Shown here piece by piece: positions 1-5,976 of a stretch of DNA of 6,645 nt. Position numbers and translations under genes: made by a program. This DNA comes from Bacteroidales bacterium UBA4295 (GTDB taxonomy: Bacteria; Bacteroidota; Bacteroidia; Bacteroidales; Paludibacteraceae): NCBI GenBank assembly GCA_002395805.1, contig DGVB01000040.1:1-6645 (forward strand), in the 5' to 3' direction. The notes under the pieces were generated by a model. That model saw only the letters and a list, made by a program, of their open reading frames with translations. It was not told the DNA's origin and ran no database searches. Numbering within the stretch: the stretch's first letter is position 1; the number at the start of each line of letters is the position of its first letter.

Positions 1-1307
1 TCCTGCCAGACGGGTGCGTTTTGGTAAGCAGAAAGGCTTCCCTGCGGCACGCGCAAAGTGACGGACGCTACGTTCAGTTTGTTGAACACATTCTTAGCGG
101 CTATATCCTGCGGCATAGGATTATAATTGGTCAGTTCGGCAAGGGCAGTACATCCGTCGAAGGCATTGTCATCGATCGTAACGAGCGTAGCAGGCAGAGA
201 AACGGTTGTCAGGTTCTCGCATTGGTAGAAAGCGAGTGTACCCATAGAAACCAAGCCTTCCGGCAAGTGAACCGTTTGCAGTTTCTTGCAGAGGTTGAAA
301 CAGAACGAACCGATGGTCTCAATGCCTTCCGGCAGGCTGACTGCACTCAGTTTCTCGCACATCTCAAAGGCGCTGTTTCCAATCGAGGTGACGCCTTCCG
401 GAATAGTGACCGACTCCACCGTGCGGTTATAAGCCAATGCAAAATCGCCGATAGCCGTCAGGGTATAAGTATCATCCTTGTTGATGGTAGCAGGCAAAAC
501 CACCGTTTCCGGCAGAGCGATATAATTTATACTTTTCTGCTTTAACTCATAAGTCAGTGTAGCGGTTTGTGCCGTTTCGTCGAAGTCATAATATAAGCCG
601 TCGAACGAAGGTTTCGGCATCTCTGCTATCTCCAGGTCGTTCCAACGGACATTCTCCTGATACGCCGCCAGATAGCCGCAAGGAACAATCAGTTTGGGTT
701 TATGGTCCGTACCGGAATAACACGGGTTTTCCTCCGTGACCGGAGGAGTCGGACGCATGAGATACAGATTATTCATCTTGCAATAGGAAAACGCCATCGT
801 ACGAATCGTATCCACCGTCGCTGGGATATAGAAGTCCTTCAGCGCTTCGCAATAACTGAAGGTGTAGGTACCGATTTTTTTGATGGTAACAGGGATATTG
901 ACTGTCGTTAGTTTGCGACACAGGCGAAACGCATAATTGCCGAGATACGTCACGCTGCTCGGGATATCCACTTTCTTGAGTTCACCGCAATCATGAAACG
1001 CATAATCGTCAATCGTGGTAATGGTAGAAGGCAGTACCACTTCGGTGATAGAGGGCGCTTTCTCGAAGGCGGAAAGACCAATCGAGGTGACGGTATAGGT
1101 GCCGGAATAACTGATGGTAGCAGGGATAACCACTACGCCGCTCAGATGATTATAGTTCGGCACGTCCGGACCGGGGATATTATAGGTCACAGACGCGGTG
1201 CAGTTTTGCTCATCCAGGGAGTATTTAATACCATCAATGACGGCGTCTTTGGCAAGCATGTTTGCTGCCACTAATAAGAGTACCAAAGCATAAAAAACAC
1301 GTCTCAT
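1..1307 (-). CDS. BspA-like leucine-rich repeat surface protein, two-module, 3' end missing
   Basis: The frame is open from an ATG at 1307-1305 to the window edge: 435 codons with no stop, so the C-terminus is outside. Residues 1-19 look like a Sec signal peptide (MRRVFYALVLLLVAANMLA). Two similar modules follow. Module 1 (about 20-228) and module 2 (about 234-435) each open with a DGxxY...D...TA..TY segment, continue through a VVIPATI or VVLPATI strand, then four to five TpLRR/LRR_5 units of the form IPxxVTxIGxxAFxxCxxL, and close with a cap of the form VPxGxLxAYQ....W (209-222 and 420-434). Proteins of this family (for example BspA of Tannerella) are surface or secreted adhesins. It is the last visible gene of the minus-strand operon, 32 bp after the stop of its neighbour. 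Its signal-peptide DNA differs from that of the other LRR genes. Whether it ends in the tail seen in its paralogues cannot be told. Ligand unknown. Confidence 0.9.
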   Translation of the reverse strand, partial: MRRVFYALVLLLVAANMLAKDAVIDGIKYSLDEQNCTASVTYNIPGPDVPNYNHLSGVVVIPATISYSGTYTVTSIGLSAFEKAPSITEVVLPSTITTIDDYAFHDCGELKKVDIPSSVTYLGNYAFRLCRKLTTVNIPVTIKKIGTYTFSYCEALKDFYIPATVDTIRTMAFSYCKMNNLYLMRPTPPVTEENPCYSGTDHKPKLIVPCGYLAAYQENVRWNDLEIAEMPKPSFDGLYYDFDETAQTATLTYELKQKSINYIALPETVVLPATINKDDTYTLTAIGDFALAYNRTVESVTIPEGVTSIGNSAFEMCEKLSAVSLPEGIETIGSFCFNLCKKLQTVHLPEGLVSMGTLAFYQCENLTTVSLPATLVTIDDNAFDGCTALAELTNYNPMPQDIAAKNVFNKLNVASVTLRVPQGSLSAYQNAPVWQ

Positions 1308-1320
1308 AATTGTATTGTTT
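1308..1320 (-). promoter_or_regulatory. A/T-rich translation leader shared with the gene at 4560
   Basis: On the minus strand the 13 bases AAACAATACAATT lie directly before the ATG at 1307. The same 13 bases precede the ATG at 4560. There is no Shine-Dalgarno sequence; A-rich leaders of this sort are usual for translation initiation in Bacteroidota. It supports the start chosen for both genes. Confidence 0.5.
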
Positions 1321-1322
1321 TA

Positions 1323-1338
1323 AGTATTCAGTATTCAG
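1323..1338. repeat. Intergenic heptamer tandem repeat (AGTATTC)
   Basis: Two perfect copies of AGTATTC plus two further bases fill the gap between the stop of the gene at 1340-2239 and the start of the gene at 1307. The period of 7 bp is the same as in the two unrelated repeats inside the neighbouring genes at 1414-1445 and 3046-3076. It is short, so chance cannot be excluded on its own. Confidence 0.55.
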
Positions 1339-1339
1339 C

Positions 1340-2239
1340 TTATTTCACCTCCGCGCCTAAAGCATTATAGGTCTTCCCGTTGCGCTCAATAATCAACTGA
1401 CCGTTTTTAATAAGCTTTTGGCTGTTGGCTTTTGGCTGTTGGCTAACCTCTTCTATTCCTTCGTTCGGGTCCGGCAACTCTTCGATATTCAGCATTTTCC
1501 ATCCTTCGGCAGCACGATAAGCCGGCCCACTGCCATAAGGTACGCGTAGCGTAATGACTTCCGGAACGGAAATGCCGGAAAAAGCAGAAGCGTAAATACT
1601 TTGAGGTGTCTCTGCATAATTGAAAATCAAACTCAATGCGTAATCATGTGCAAAACAATGATCACCAATGTATGGGCAACTCGACGGAAGAACCACGCTG
1701 GTTAGCGCATCACAATACCGAAATGCTCCAAAATCGATGGTTTCTACTTTATCCGGTATGCGAATGGATGTTAATGCTTTACAACCATGGAAGCACTCTA
1801 CTCCGATAGTTTGTAAATTCTCCGGTAATGTAATCTGGGTTAAATTTGTGCAGTACAGCATGGCATCTCTGCCTAATGTGGTTAATGTGGAAGATAAATA
1901 GATATCATACACGTTCATGTATTCGAAAGCGGATTTTCCTATAGTGGTGATAGCAGCGTCTCGCAGATCGATAGTTGTTATTGCTTTGTTATACCGAAAC
2001 GCACTATCTCCTATCGCTACGACCTTAAAATTGGTCAAGTCCCCACGAACGGTAGCGGGGATAACAACCCGGCCGCTGAGGTTCTTATAGTTATCGGCTG
2101 CTACTTTGGACTCGTAGGTCACAGTAGCCGTTTCGTCGCTCCAATTGACGTTGTAGCATATGCCATCTACTTGTAGGTTCCAGGCATTCGCCATTATTGC
2201 GTAGCAGAGGGCTGCGAGGAAAAGAGTAAATTTTTTCAT
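1340..2239 (-). CDS. BspA-like leucine-rich repeat protein with short T9SS-like C-terminal tail
   Basis: The 299-aa product begins with a signal peptide (MKKFTLFLAALCYAIMANA, cleavage near residue 19). Residues 20-80 form the N-terminal DGICYNVN...TATVTY...VVIPATV segment found in its paralogues. About five TpLRR units follow (roughly 74-205; for example ITLPENLQTIGVECFHGC), then a cap with LRVPYGSGPAYRAAEGW (231-247). A linker at about 257-275 is partly encoded by a heptamer tandem repeat. The last 24 residues (276-299) carry the tail NGQLIIERNGKTYNALG followed by AEVK, which resembles the end of a T9SS type A sorting domain but is shorter than the usual 70-90 residues. Expected role: exported adhesin or scaffold, perhaps at the surface. 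The start is supported by the signal peptide, whose DNA matches the copies at 4525-4560 and 5895-5930. It is 78 bp downstream of the 217-aa gene. Ligand unknown; the T9SS assignment is inference. Confidence 0.92.
   Translation of the reverse strand: MKKFTLFLAALCYAIMANAWNLQVDGICYNVNWSDETATVTYESKVAADNYKNLSGRVVIPATVRGDLTNFKVVAIGDSAFRYNKAITTIDLRDAAITTIGKSAFEYMNVYDIYLSSTLTTLGRDAMLYCTNLTQITLPENLQTIGVECFHGCKALTSIRIPDKVETIDFGAFRYCDALTSVVLPSSCPYIGDHCFAHDYALSLIFNYAETPQSIYASAFSGISVPEVITLRVPYGSGPAYRAAEGWKMLNIEELPDPNEGIEEVSQQPKANSQKLIKNGQLIIERNGKTYNALGAEVK
1414..1445. repeat. Heptamer tandem repeat inside the linker of the 299-aa LRR gene
   Basis: On the plus strand the 14-bp unit TTTTGGCTGTTGGC occurs twice without mismatch (1416-1429 and 1430-1443), flanked by partial matches. 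Each 14-mer is two heptamers, TTTTGGC and TGTTGGC, differing by one base. It encodes residues 265-275 (VSQQPKANSQK) just before the C-terminal tail. Similar low-complexity words (KANSQK-like) are familiar from Bacteroidota proteins and intergenic regions; that statement is from memory, not a search. Confidence 0.85.
2204..2233 (-). repeat. Signal-peptide-coding DNA repeat, copy 3
   Basis: These 30 bases are identical to 4525-4554 and differ at one position from 5895-5924. They encode KFTLFLAALC-type signal-peptide residues. Identity extends to synonymous positions, although the mature parts of the three genes are strongly diverged. Confidence 0.85.
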
Positions 2240-2257
2240 AACATTTTTTAGTTTTAA

Positions 2258-2291
2258 AGCCTAACCCCAACCCTTCCCTGAAAGGAAGGGA
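2258..2291. repeat. Hairpin-bearing intergenic repeat-like sequence
   Basis: The 78-bp gap between the genes at 2318-2971 and 1340-2239 contains GCCTAACCCCAACCCTTCCC followed by a mirrored GGAAGGG. The arms CCCTTCC (2271-2277) and GGAAGGG (2284-2290) form a perfect 7-bp stem with a 6-nt loop. Sequences with the translation PNPSxKGRE are a well-known dispersed word in many Bacteroidota genomes, and this one reads PNPSLKGR on the plus strand. Neither strand has a T-tract after the stem, so it is not a standard intrinsic terminator. It could act as an mRNA stability or processing element between the two cistrons. Confidence 0.55.
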
Positions 2292-2317
2292 GAAGTATAT
2301 ATAGTTAACTTTATGAT

Positions 2318-2971
2318 TTACGGTTCGGGGACGATGCTGACGAGGCGGGCATAGCGTCCTTTGTGGTCGCAGATGACGCCGTACTCATTGACGGTTATCT
2401 CGCTCGGCGTCTCCAGAACCGAGCCGTTGAGTGTGAGGGTGTTAATCTCCGCGGCTTTGGGACTGCGGCTCACTTCCATGCGCAGCGCCCCGCCGTTGAC
2501 GACCACTTCGCCCGGACATTTGAGAGCAATCATCTCCATGTTCGGCGCATCGGAATAGAGCCGTACGGAGGTGAAGTAATCGTCTATCACCAGCTGCGGG
2601 CACTTGAGCGCCGTGGCAGAACCGTTGGAGACGATGGTCAGCGTGCTGTAGGTGGTGCTCTCGATCACAACCGGGTCTTTGGACACCACCGCCGCTTCCA
2701 TATAGACTCTGCCCGCCAGACGGATACGGAGCGGTGCGCCGGTATTGAAGGTCACGAAGCCTTCCGGCAAACGATAGTTGAAGCCGTCCCGCAGGATGAG
2801 CATGTTGTCCTCCGGGTCATAGAGCGCCATCTTGTCCCCGAAGATATCCAAGACGTCGTTAAACCTTGCCTTTACAGGCGTCTGGCCAAAGAAGATACCG
2901 CGCGGCACTTCCTGTGCCACGGACGAAATCCCGAGGCATAACAGCCATATTAACAAAATTTTCTTTTTCAT
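2318..2971 (-). CDS. Small secreted beta-rich protein, relative of the carbohydrate-binding-like domain of the 452-aa neighbour
   Basis: The 217-aa product has a signal peptide (about 1-19, ending SSVA before Q20). Its mature part is beta-strand rich with no catalytic motif that I recognise. It can be aligned by eye with the N-terminal domain of the 452-aa protein: NDVLDIFGDKMALYDPEDNM (38-57) against TDVLGDGKVSFDPATNTL, APLRIRLAG (79-87) against STLTIMLKG, GEVVVNGGALRM (154-165) against GKLIIDGATVYM, and SVLETPSEITVNEYGVI (184-200) against SAITSPSDAVVVSDGRI. It is therefore probably a diverged stand-alone copy of that domain. Unlike its neighbours it lacks the NGQLxIERNG tail and stops at VPEP. 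Its ATG overlaps the TGA of the upstream gene by 4 bp (ATGA), so translation is probably coupled. Sampled stretches are about 60% G+C against about 40-50% in the 299-aa LRR gene. Function unknown. Confidence 0.88.
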   Translation of the reverse strand: MKKKILLIWLLCLGISSVAQEVPRGIFFGQTPVKARFNDVLDIFGDKMALYDPEDNMLILRDGFNYRLPEGFVTFNTGAPLRIRLAGRVYMEAAVVSKDPVVIESTTYSTLTIVSNGSATALKCPQLVIDDYFTSVRLYSDAPNMEMIALKCPGEVVVNGGALRMEVSRSPKAAEINTLTLNGSVLETPSEITVNEYGVICDHKGRYARLVSIVPEP

Positions 2972-4560
2972 TGTACCTCTGAGCCTAAAGCGTTATAAGT
3001 CCTGCCGTTGCGCTCGATGAAGAGTTGACCATTGCGGAGCACCTTATTCGTCATTCGTAATTCGTCATTCGTAATTTGATCAATGCCTTGTCCGATCGGG
3101 CGGAGACGGGCAGTATAGGTTTCGGGTCCGGAGACTTTGTCGAAATACTTGTCCCAGTCTTTGAACGTCATACCTTCCGGATAGACCGCACTGTTAGCCA
3201 CGGCATTCGCATATCCCTCAACGACCCAGTCTTCCGTGCCGTATTTCAGATCAACCGTAAAGACCGTTTCTCCGTTAATGACAAACGAAACGGGGTAGCT
3301 ATTCTGGTCGATATAATCATAAACGGCATTGTAGGTCTGGTTATCGGTCACCGCCGCGAGCGCAGGCTCCCAATACTTGAACTCCAGATCAGCAGGCATA
3401 TCCACCTGATCGAGGAAGATCTCAGCGAGGTATTCGACATCGGCTTTGGGCGAACCTTCGTTCAAGAGGAAGGATGCTTTGGGTACACCATTCACGGCAA
3501 ACTGGATCTTGCATTGCGTGACGGTGGCGGCGGGTTCGATTATGGCTTCGTAAGCATGTGAGACCGTTACGTCTGTAATCTCGGGATTCCAATGTTTGAA
3601 GACCATTCCTGCAGGAACTGCCATTTGCTGCTCGACGAGTCTGGCTTCTGCTTTGACGTCCGCTGCGGGTGTGCCATACTCCATAGATACCGAGTACGCC
3701 GTAGCGCCGTTAACGACAAAACGGATATCATAGTTCAGAGGTTTGACAGCGAAGTTTTTCCAAACGCTGTATGCTTTGTATGCCTCAAGGCTTTGGTTGG
3801 GAACAAGGAGCATGACATTGGGGCAATCCACATGATAGAAGACCTGTTGATTAACAGCCAGCGGTGAAGCGACACGGCAAACAATATATTTCAATGACAC
3901 ACACTCGGAAAAGGCCTCATTATCAATAAGTGCCACGGAAGCAGGTATAGTAAGCGAGTGCAAGGCGAGACATTCTTTGAAAGCCTCTTTGCCGACGAGC
4001 GCCACATTATCTGGCAGCACGATCGATTTCAACGACGGGCATTTGGCGAACGCCTGTTCACCGATAGAGATCAGAGCGGATGGCATAGTGAATGAAGCCA
4101 GAGAAGTGCAGTTATAGAGCATTTTGTCAGGAATAACCTCAAGACTATTGGCAAAAAGAGCATGTGTGAGTGCGGGATTGTTAGAGAAGGCGCCTTCTCC
4201 GATAGAGGTAACACTTGCAGGCACCTTAACCGAGTCCAACAAAAGACAAGCACTGAAGGCATTCGCACCGATAGATGTAATACCGTTCGAGATTGCGACG
4301 GAGGTTATTTTCTGGGCATTATGAAACGCCTCGTCTTCGATACCCGTGACGCTATAGGTCTGCCCGCTGATTACAAAGTTAGCAGGGATGATGATTTTGC
4401 CCTCCAGCGTACTATAATTGTCGAAAAACGGCGATTTTATAACGGTAGCCGTTTTGTCGAACAGATCGACATCATAGTAAATACCATCGATAATCATTAC
4501 AGCGGCATTGGCCGTGATTGCGCAGCAGAGGGCTGCGAGGAAAAGAGTAAATTTACGCAT
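2968..4560 (-). CDS. BspA-like leucine-rich repeat protein with three tandem beta-grasp-like repeats and short C-terminal tail
   Basis: The 530-aa product starts with a signal peptide (MRKFTLFLAALCCAITANA). Residues 21-75 hold the DGIYYDVD...TATV...IIIPANF segment, and about 76-270 hold TpLRR units (for example VKVPASVTSIGEGAF and LTIPASVALIDNEAF) ending in the cap LLVPNQSLEAYKAYSVW. Three tandem domains follow at about 277-341, 350-413 and 422-487. Each runs VxFxxNG......YGTP or similar, then a PxGMxFKxW motif and a closing Y.A; this resembles InlB B-repeat (Listeria-Bacteroides repeat, Flg_new) domains. A linker (488-505) partly made of a heptamer repeat leads to the tail NGQLFIERNGRTYNALG (510-526) plus SEVQ. 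It is likely an exported multidomain adhesin in which the repeats act as stalk or spacer. It starts 11 bp after the upstream stop, and its TGA overlaps the next ATG. Ligand unknown. Confidence 0.93.
   Translation of the reverse strand: MRKFTLFLAALCCAITANAAVMIIDGIYYDVDLFDKTATVIKSPFFDNYSTLEGKIIIPANFVISGQTYSVTGIEDEAFHNAQKITSVAISNGITSIGANAFSACLLLDSVKVPASVTSIGEGAFSNNPALTHALFANSLEVIPDKMLYNCTSLASFTMPSALISIGEQAFAKCPSLKSIVLPDNVALVGKEAFKECLALHSLTIPASVALIDNEAFSECVSLKYIVCRVASPLAVNQQVFYHVDCPNVMLLVPNQSLEAYKAYSVWKNFAVKPLNYDIRFVVNGATAYSVSMEYGTPAADVKAEARLVEQQMAVPAGMVFKHWNPEITDVTVSHAYEAIIEPAATVTQCKIQFAVNGVPKASFLLNEGSPKADVEYLAEIFLDQVDMPADLEFKYWEPALAAVTDNQTYNAVYDYIDQNSYPVSFVINGETVFTVDLKYGTEDWVVEGYANAVANSAVYPEGMTFKDWDKYFDKVSGPETYTARLRPIGQGIDQITNDELRMTNKVLRNGQLFIERNGRTYNALGSEVQ
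3046..3076. repeat. Heptamer tandem repeat inside the linker of the 530-aa LRR gene
   Basis: Four heptamers alternate on the plus strand, ATTCGTC, ATTCGTA, ATTCGTC, ATTCGTA, followed by ATT. This is two perfect copies of a 14-bp unit. It encodes residues 495-505 (QITNDELRMTN), directly before the C-terminal tail. Sequence is unrelated to the repeat at 1414-1445, but unit size, copy number and position in the protein are the same. NYELRITN-type words of this kind recur in Bacteroidota genomes (from memory). Confidence 0.85.
4525..4560 (-). repeat. Signal-peptide-coding DNA repeat, copy 2
   Basis: These 36 bases, ending at the ATG, match 5895-5930 with one mismatch, and the first 30 match 2204-2233 exactly. 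The repeat covers the first 12 codons (MRKFTLFLAALC). Confidence 0.88.
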
Positions 4561-4573
4561 AATTGTATTGTTT
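4561..4573 (-). promoter_or_regulatory. A/T-rich translation leader of the 530-aa gene
   Basis: The 13 bases AAACAATACAATT before the ATG at 4560 are identical to those before the ATG at 1307. Here the leader overlaps the TAA stop of the upstream gene (4574-4572), so the two cistrons are almost touching and no separate promoter is likely. Confidence 0.5.
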
Positions 4574-5930
4574 ATTTAAGTTCATTCCCTTGTGCATTAT
4601 AAGTTTTCCCGTTCCGCTCGATGAGCAACTGACCGTCTTTGATGACTTTATGTGCTTTTTCACCGGTTCCGATAGCATTAATGTCCTGCGATTGCTTCAC
4701 GGCATTAGCAGTCACTTCTTGTGAGTCGGGACTAAAAGTAAAACTAATGTCATATGTGGCATTTTCAGGGATGTCGAGGGTCGCGTTTTCCGTCGGCCAG
4801 CATGTATTCCAATGACGATTCAATACCACTTTATACTCAACGGTACCGGCAGGAACATATACTCCTTCTTTATGTAACTGATAAACCCTTCCGTCGAAAT
4901 CCATGTCGTTTGCTTTAAGCGAAAGGTCCCATTCCCCGCCAAAGATTGCTACTGAACTACCGGCAACGGTATAAATGAATGCTTCTTCAAACCGGCCGTA
5001 GATAAGGGTGGTGTTCTCGGTCATCAGTTGATGGTTTGAGTATGGGTTTTCGGTGCTGAGCAGTTGGTTATTCTTGTCATACCAACCGGTGAAGGCATAA
5101 CCTTCCGCAGGCGTGGCAGTGAGATTGATATAATCGGCAAGCTCAATCCAGGCATAAGCTTGGCTTTCCGTTAACGGATTATCGTTTACCCTCACTTTGT
5201 TCCCTACGTTCTTCGGCGTTGCGCCATATATCAGTCTGCGCAGGTTAGAAGAGATGACAACCTGAGTGGTTTTGCTGTACTCCGAAGACGTTCCTGACCG
5301 CATGATTCGTCCGTCAGAAACGACCACTGCATCCGAAGGCGAGGTGATGGCACTGCGAGCGATGACTGTTCCGCCGGTACGAATACGGCAAGGCATCATA
5401 TAAACGGTAGCGCCATCAATAATCAGTTTTCCGCCTGATTGCGAATAGATAGTTCCGGCTCCGTTGCCGGCTCCCTGCAGATTGACACTTATCGGATTTT
5501 CAATGAAGATATCATCGGAGTACGACCAGATAGCCGGTGCCCCGTCTGTACCGGAAGTTACGATTTTCAGTTCCGCTATAGAAGAAGGATTTTCTTCTGA
5601 TGTAATCAGCAGCCGCCCCATCGTATGGATAGCGCCGGTATAATCCGGGACACCGGACATAGCGATGTAATTGTTTGTGCCTTTGAGCATAATCGTCAAT
5701 GTCGAGGCGAAATCCGACCATATAATCGCGCTGTTGCCGGTAGTCTCGATGGTGGCGTTGTTGAGCGTGAGCGTGTTGGTGGCAGGGTCAAAACTAACTT
5801 TGCCGTCACCCAGCACATCGGTTTTGTTAACGTCCGTTACAGTAGTGCCTGCAACAGTCAGGCTATAGTTAACGGCGTTCATCATTGCGCAGCAGCAGAT
5901 GGCTGCGAGGAAAAGAGTAAATTTACGCAT
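4572..5930 (-). CDS. Secreted multidomain carbohydrate-binding-like protein with short C-terminal tail
   Basis: The 452-aa product has a signal peptide (MRKFTLFLAAICCCAMMNA). Residues about 22-228 form a beta-rich, possibly beta-helical domain with the hallmark VTDVNKTDVLGDGKVSFDP and then TNTLTLNNATI; domains with this motif are usually annotated as carbohydrate-binding in Bacteroidota, though not well characterised. Residues about 243-315 resemble a bacterial beta-grasp repeat (LTATPAEGYAFTGWYD...TTLIYGRF). Residues about 318-411 look like a starch-binding or pullulanase-associated immunoglobulin-like module: YTVAGSSVAIFGGEWDLSLK, then DGRVYQL, VPAGTVEYKVVLNRHW, and ATYDISFTFSPDSQEVTANA. 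The end carries the tail DGQLLIERNGKTYNAQG plus NELK. No catalytic residues are visible, so glycan binding rather than hydrolysis is suggested. It is first in the operon, with a promoter at 6003-6034. The shared signal-peptide DNA supports this start. Confidence 0.92.
   Translation of the reverse strand: MRKFTLFLAAICCCAMMNAVNYSLTVAGTTVTDVNKTDVLGDGKVSFDPATNTLTLNNATIETTGNSAIIWSDFASTLTIMLKGTNNYIAMSGVPDYTGAIHTMGRLLITSEENPSSIAELKIVTSGTDGAPAIWSYSDDIFIENPISVNLQGAGNGAGTIYSQSGGKLIIDGATVYMMPCRIRTGGTVIARSAITSPSDAVVVSDGRIMRSGTSSEYSKTTQVVISSNLRRLIYGATPKNVGNKVRVNDNPLTESQAYAWIELADYINLTATPAEGYAFTGWYDKNNQLLSTENPYSNHQLMTENTTLIYGRFEEAFIYTVAGSSVAIFGGEWDLSLKANDMDFDGRVYQLHKEGVYVPAGTVEYKVVLNRHWNTCWPTENATLDIPENATYDISFTFSPDSQEVTANAVKQSQDINAIGTGEKAHKVIKDGQLLIERNGKTYNAQGNELK
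5895..5930 (-). repeat. Signal-peptide-coding DNA repeat, copy 1
   Basis: One mismatch in 36 bases against 4525-4560. It encodes MRKFTLFLAAIC at the start of the first operon gene. Confidence 0.88.
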
Positions 5931-5935
5931 GTTTT

Positions 5936-5955
5936 TAATGATTATTAATGATTAT
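5936..5955. repeat. 10-bp tandem repeat in the leader of the first operon gene
   Basis: TAATGATTAT occurs twice in perfect tandem (5936-5945, 5946-5955), ending five bases before the ATG at 5930 as read on the minus strand. It gives an A/T-rich leader that probably keeps the initiation region unstructured. Confidence 0.6.
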
Positions 5956-5976
5956 TTTGAGTGGACATAAAGGCAT

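Noticed and set aside
21..1274. Plus-strand open frames at 21-545, 702-911 and 993-1274
   Set aside because: They lie antisense to the two-module LRR gene, have no signal, domain or leader, and are rich in Arg, His and Asp as expected of a complementary frame.
2271..2290. Hairpin as an intrinsic terminator
   Set aside because: No T-tract follows the stem on either strand, and the operon spacing continues across it.
2240..2317. Internal promoter before the 299-aa LRR gene
   Set aside because: No TAnnTTTG box is present on the minus strand in this gap.
1414..3076. Short repeats as a CRISPR array
   Set aside because: Units are 7-14 bp, directly adjacent without spacers, and two of the arrays are inside coding sequence.
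2361..4602. Plus-strand open frames at 2363-2941, 3076-3561, 3592-3867 and 4162-4602
   Set aside because: All are complementary to minus-strand genes with clear signal peptides and repeat structure; none has recognisable features.
5625..5948. Plus-strand frame antisense to the start of the 452-aa gene
   Set aside because: It runs through the signal-peptide repeat in reverse and has no leader or domain of its own.
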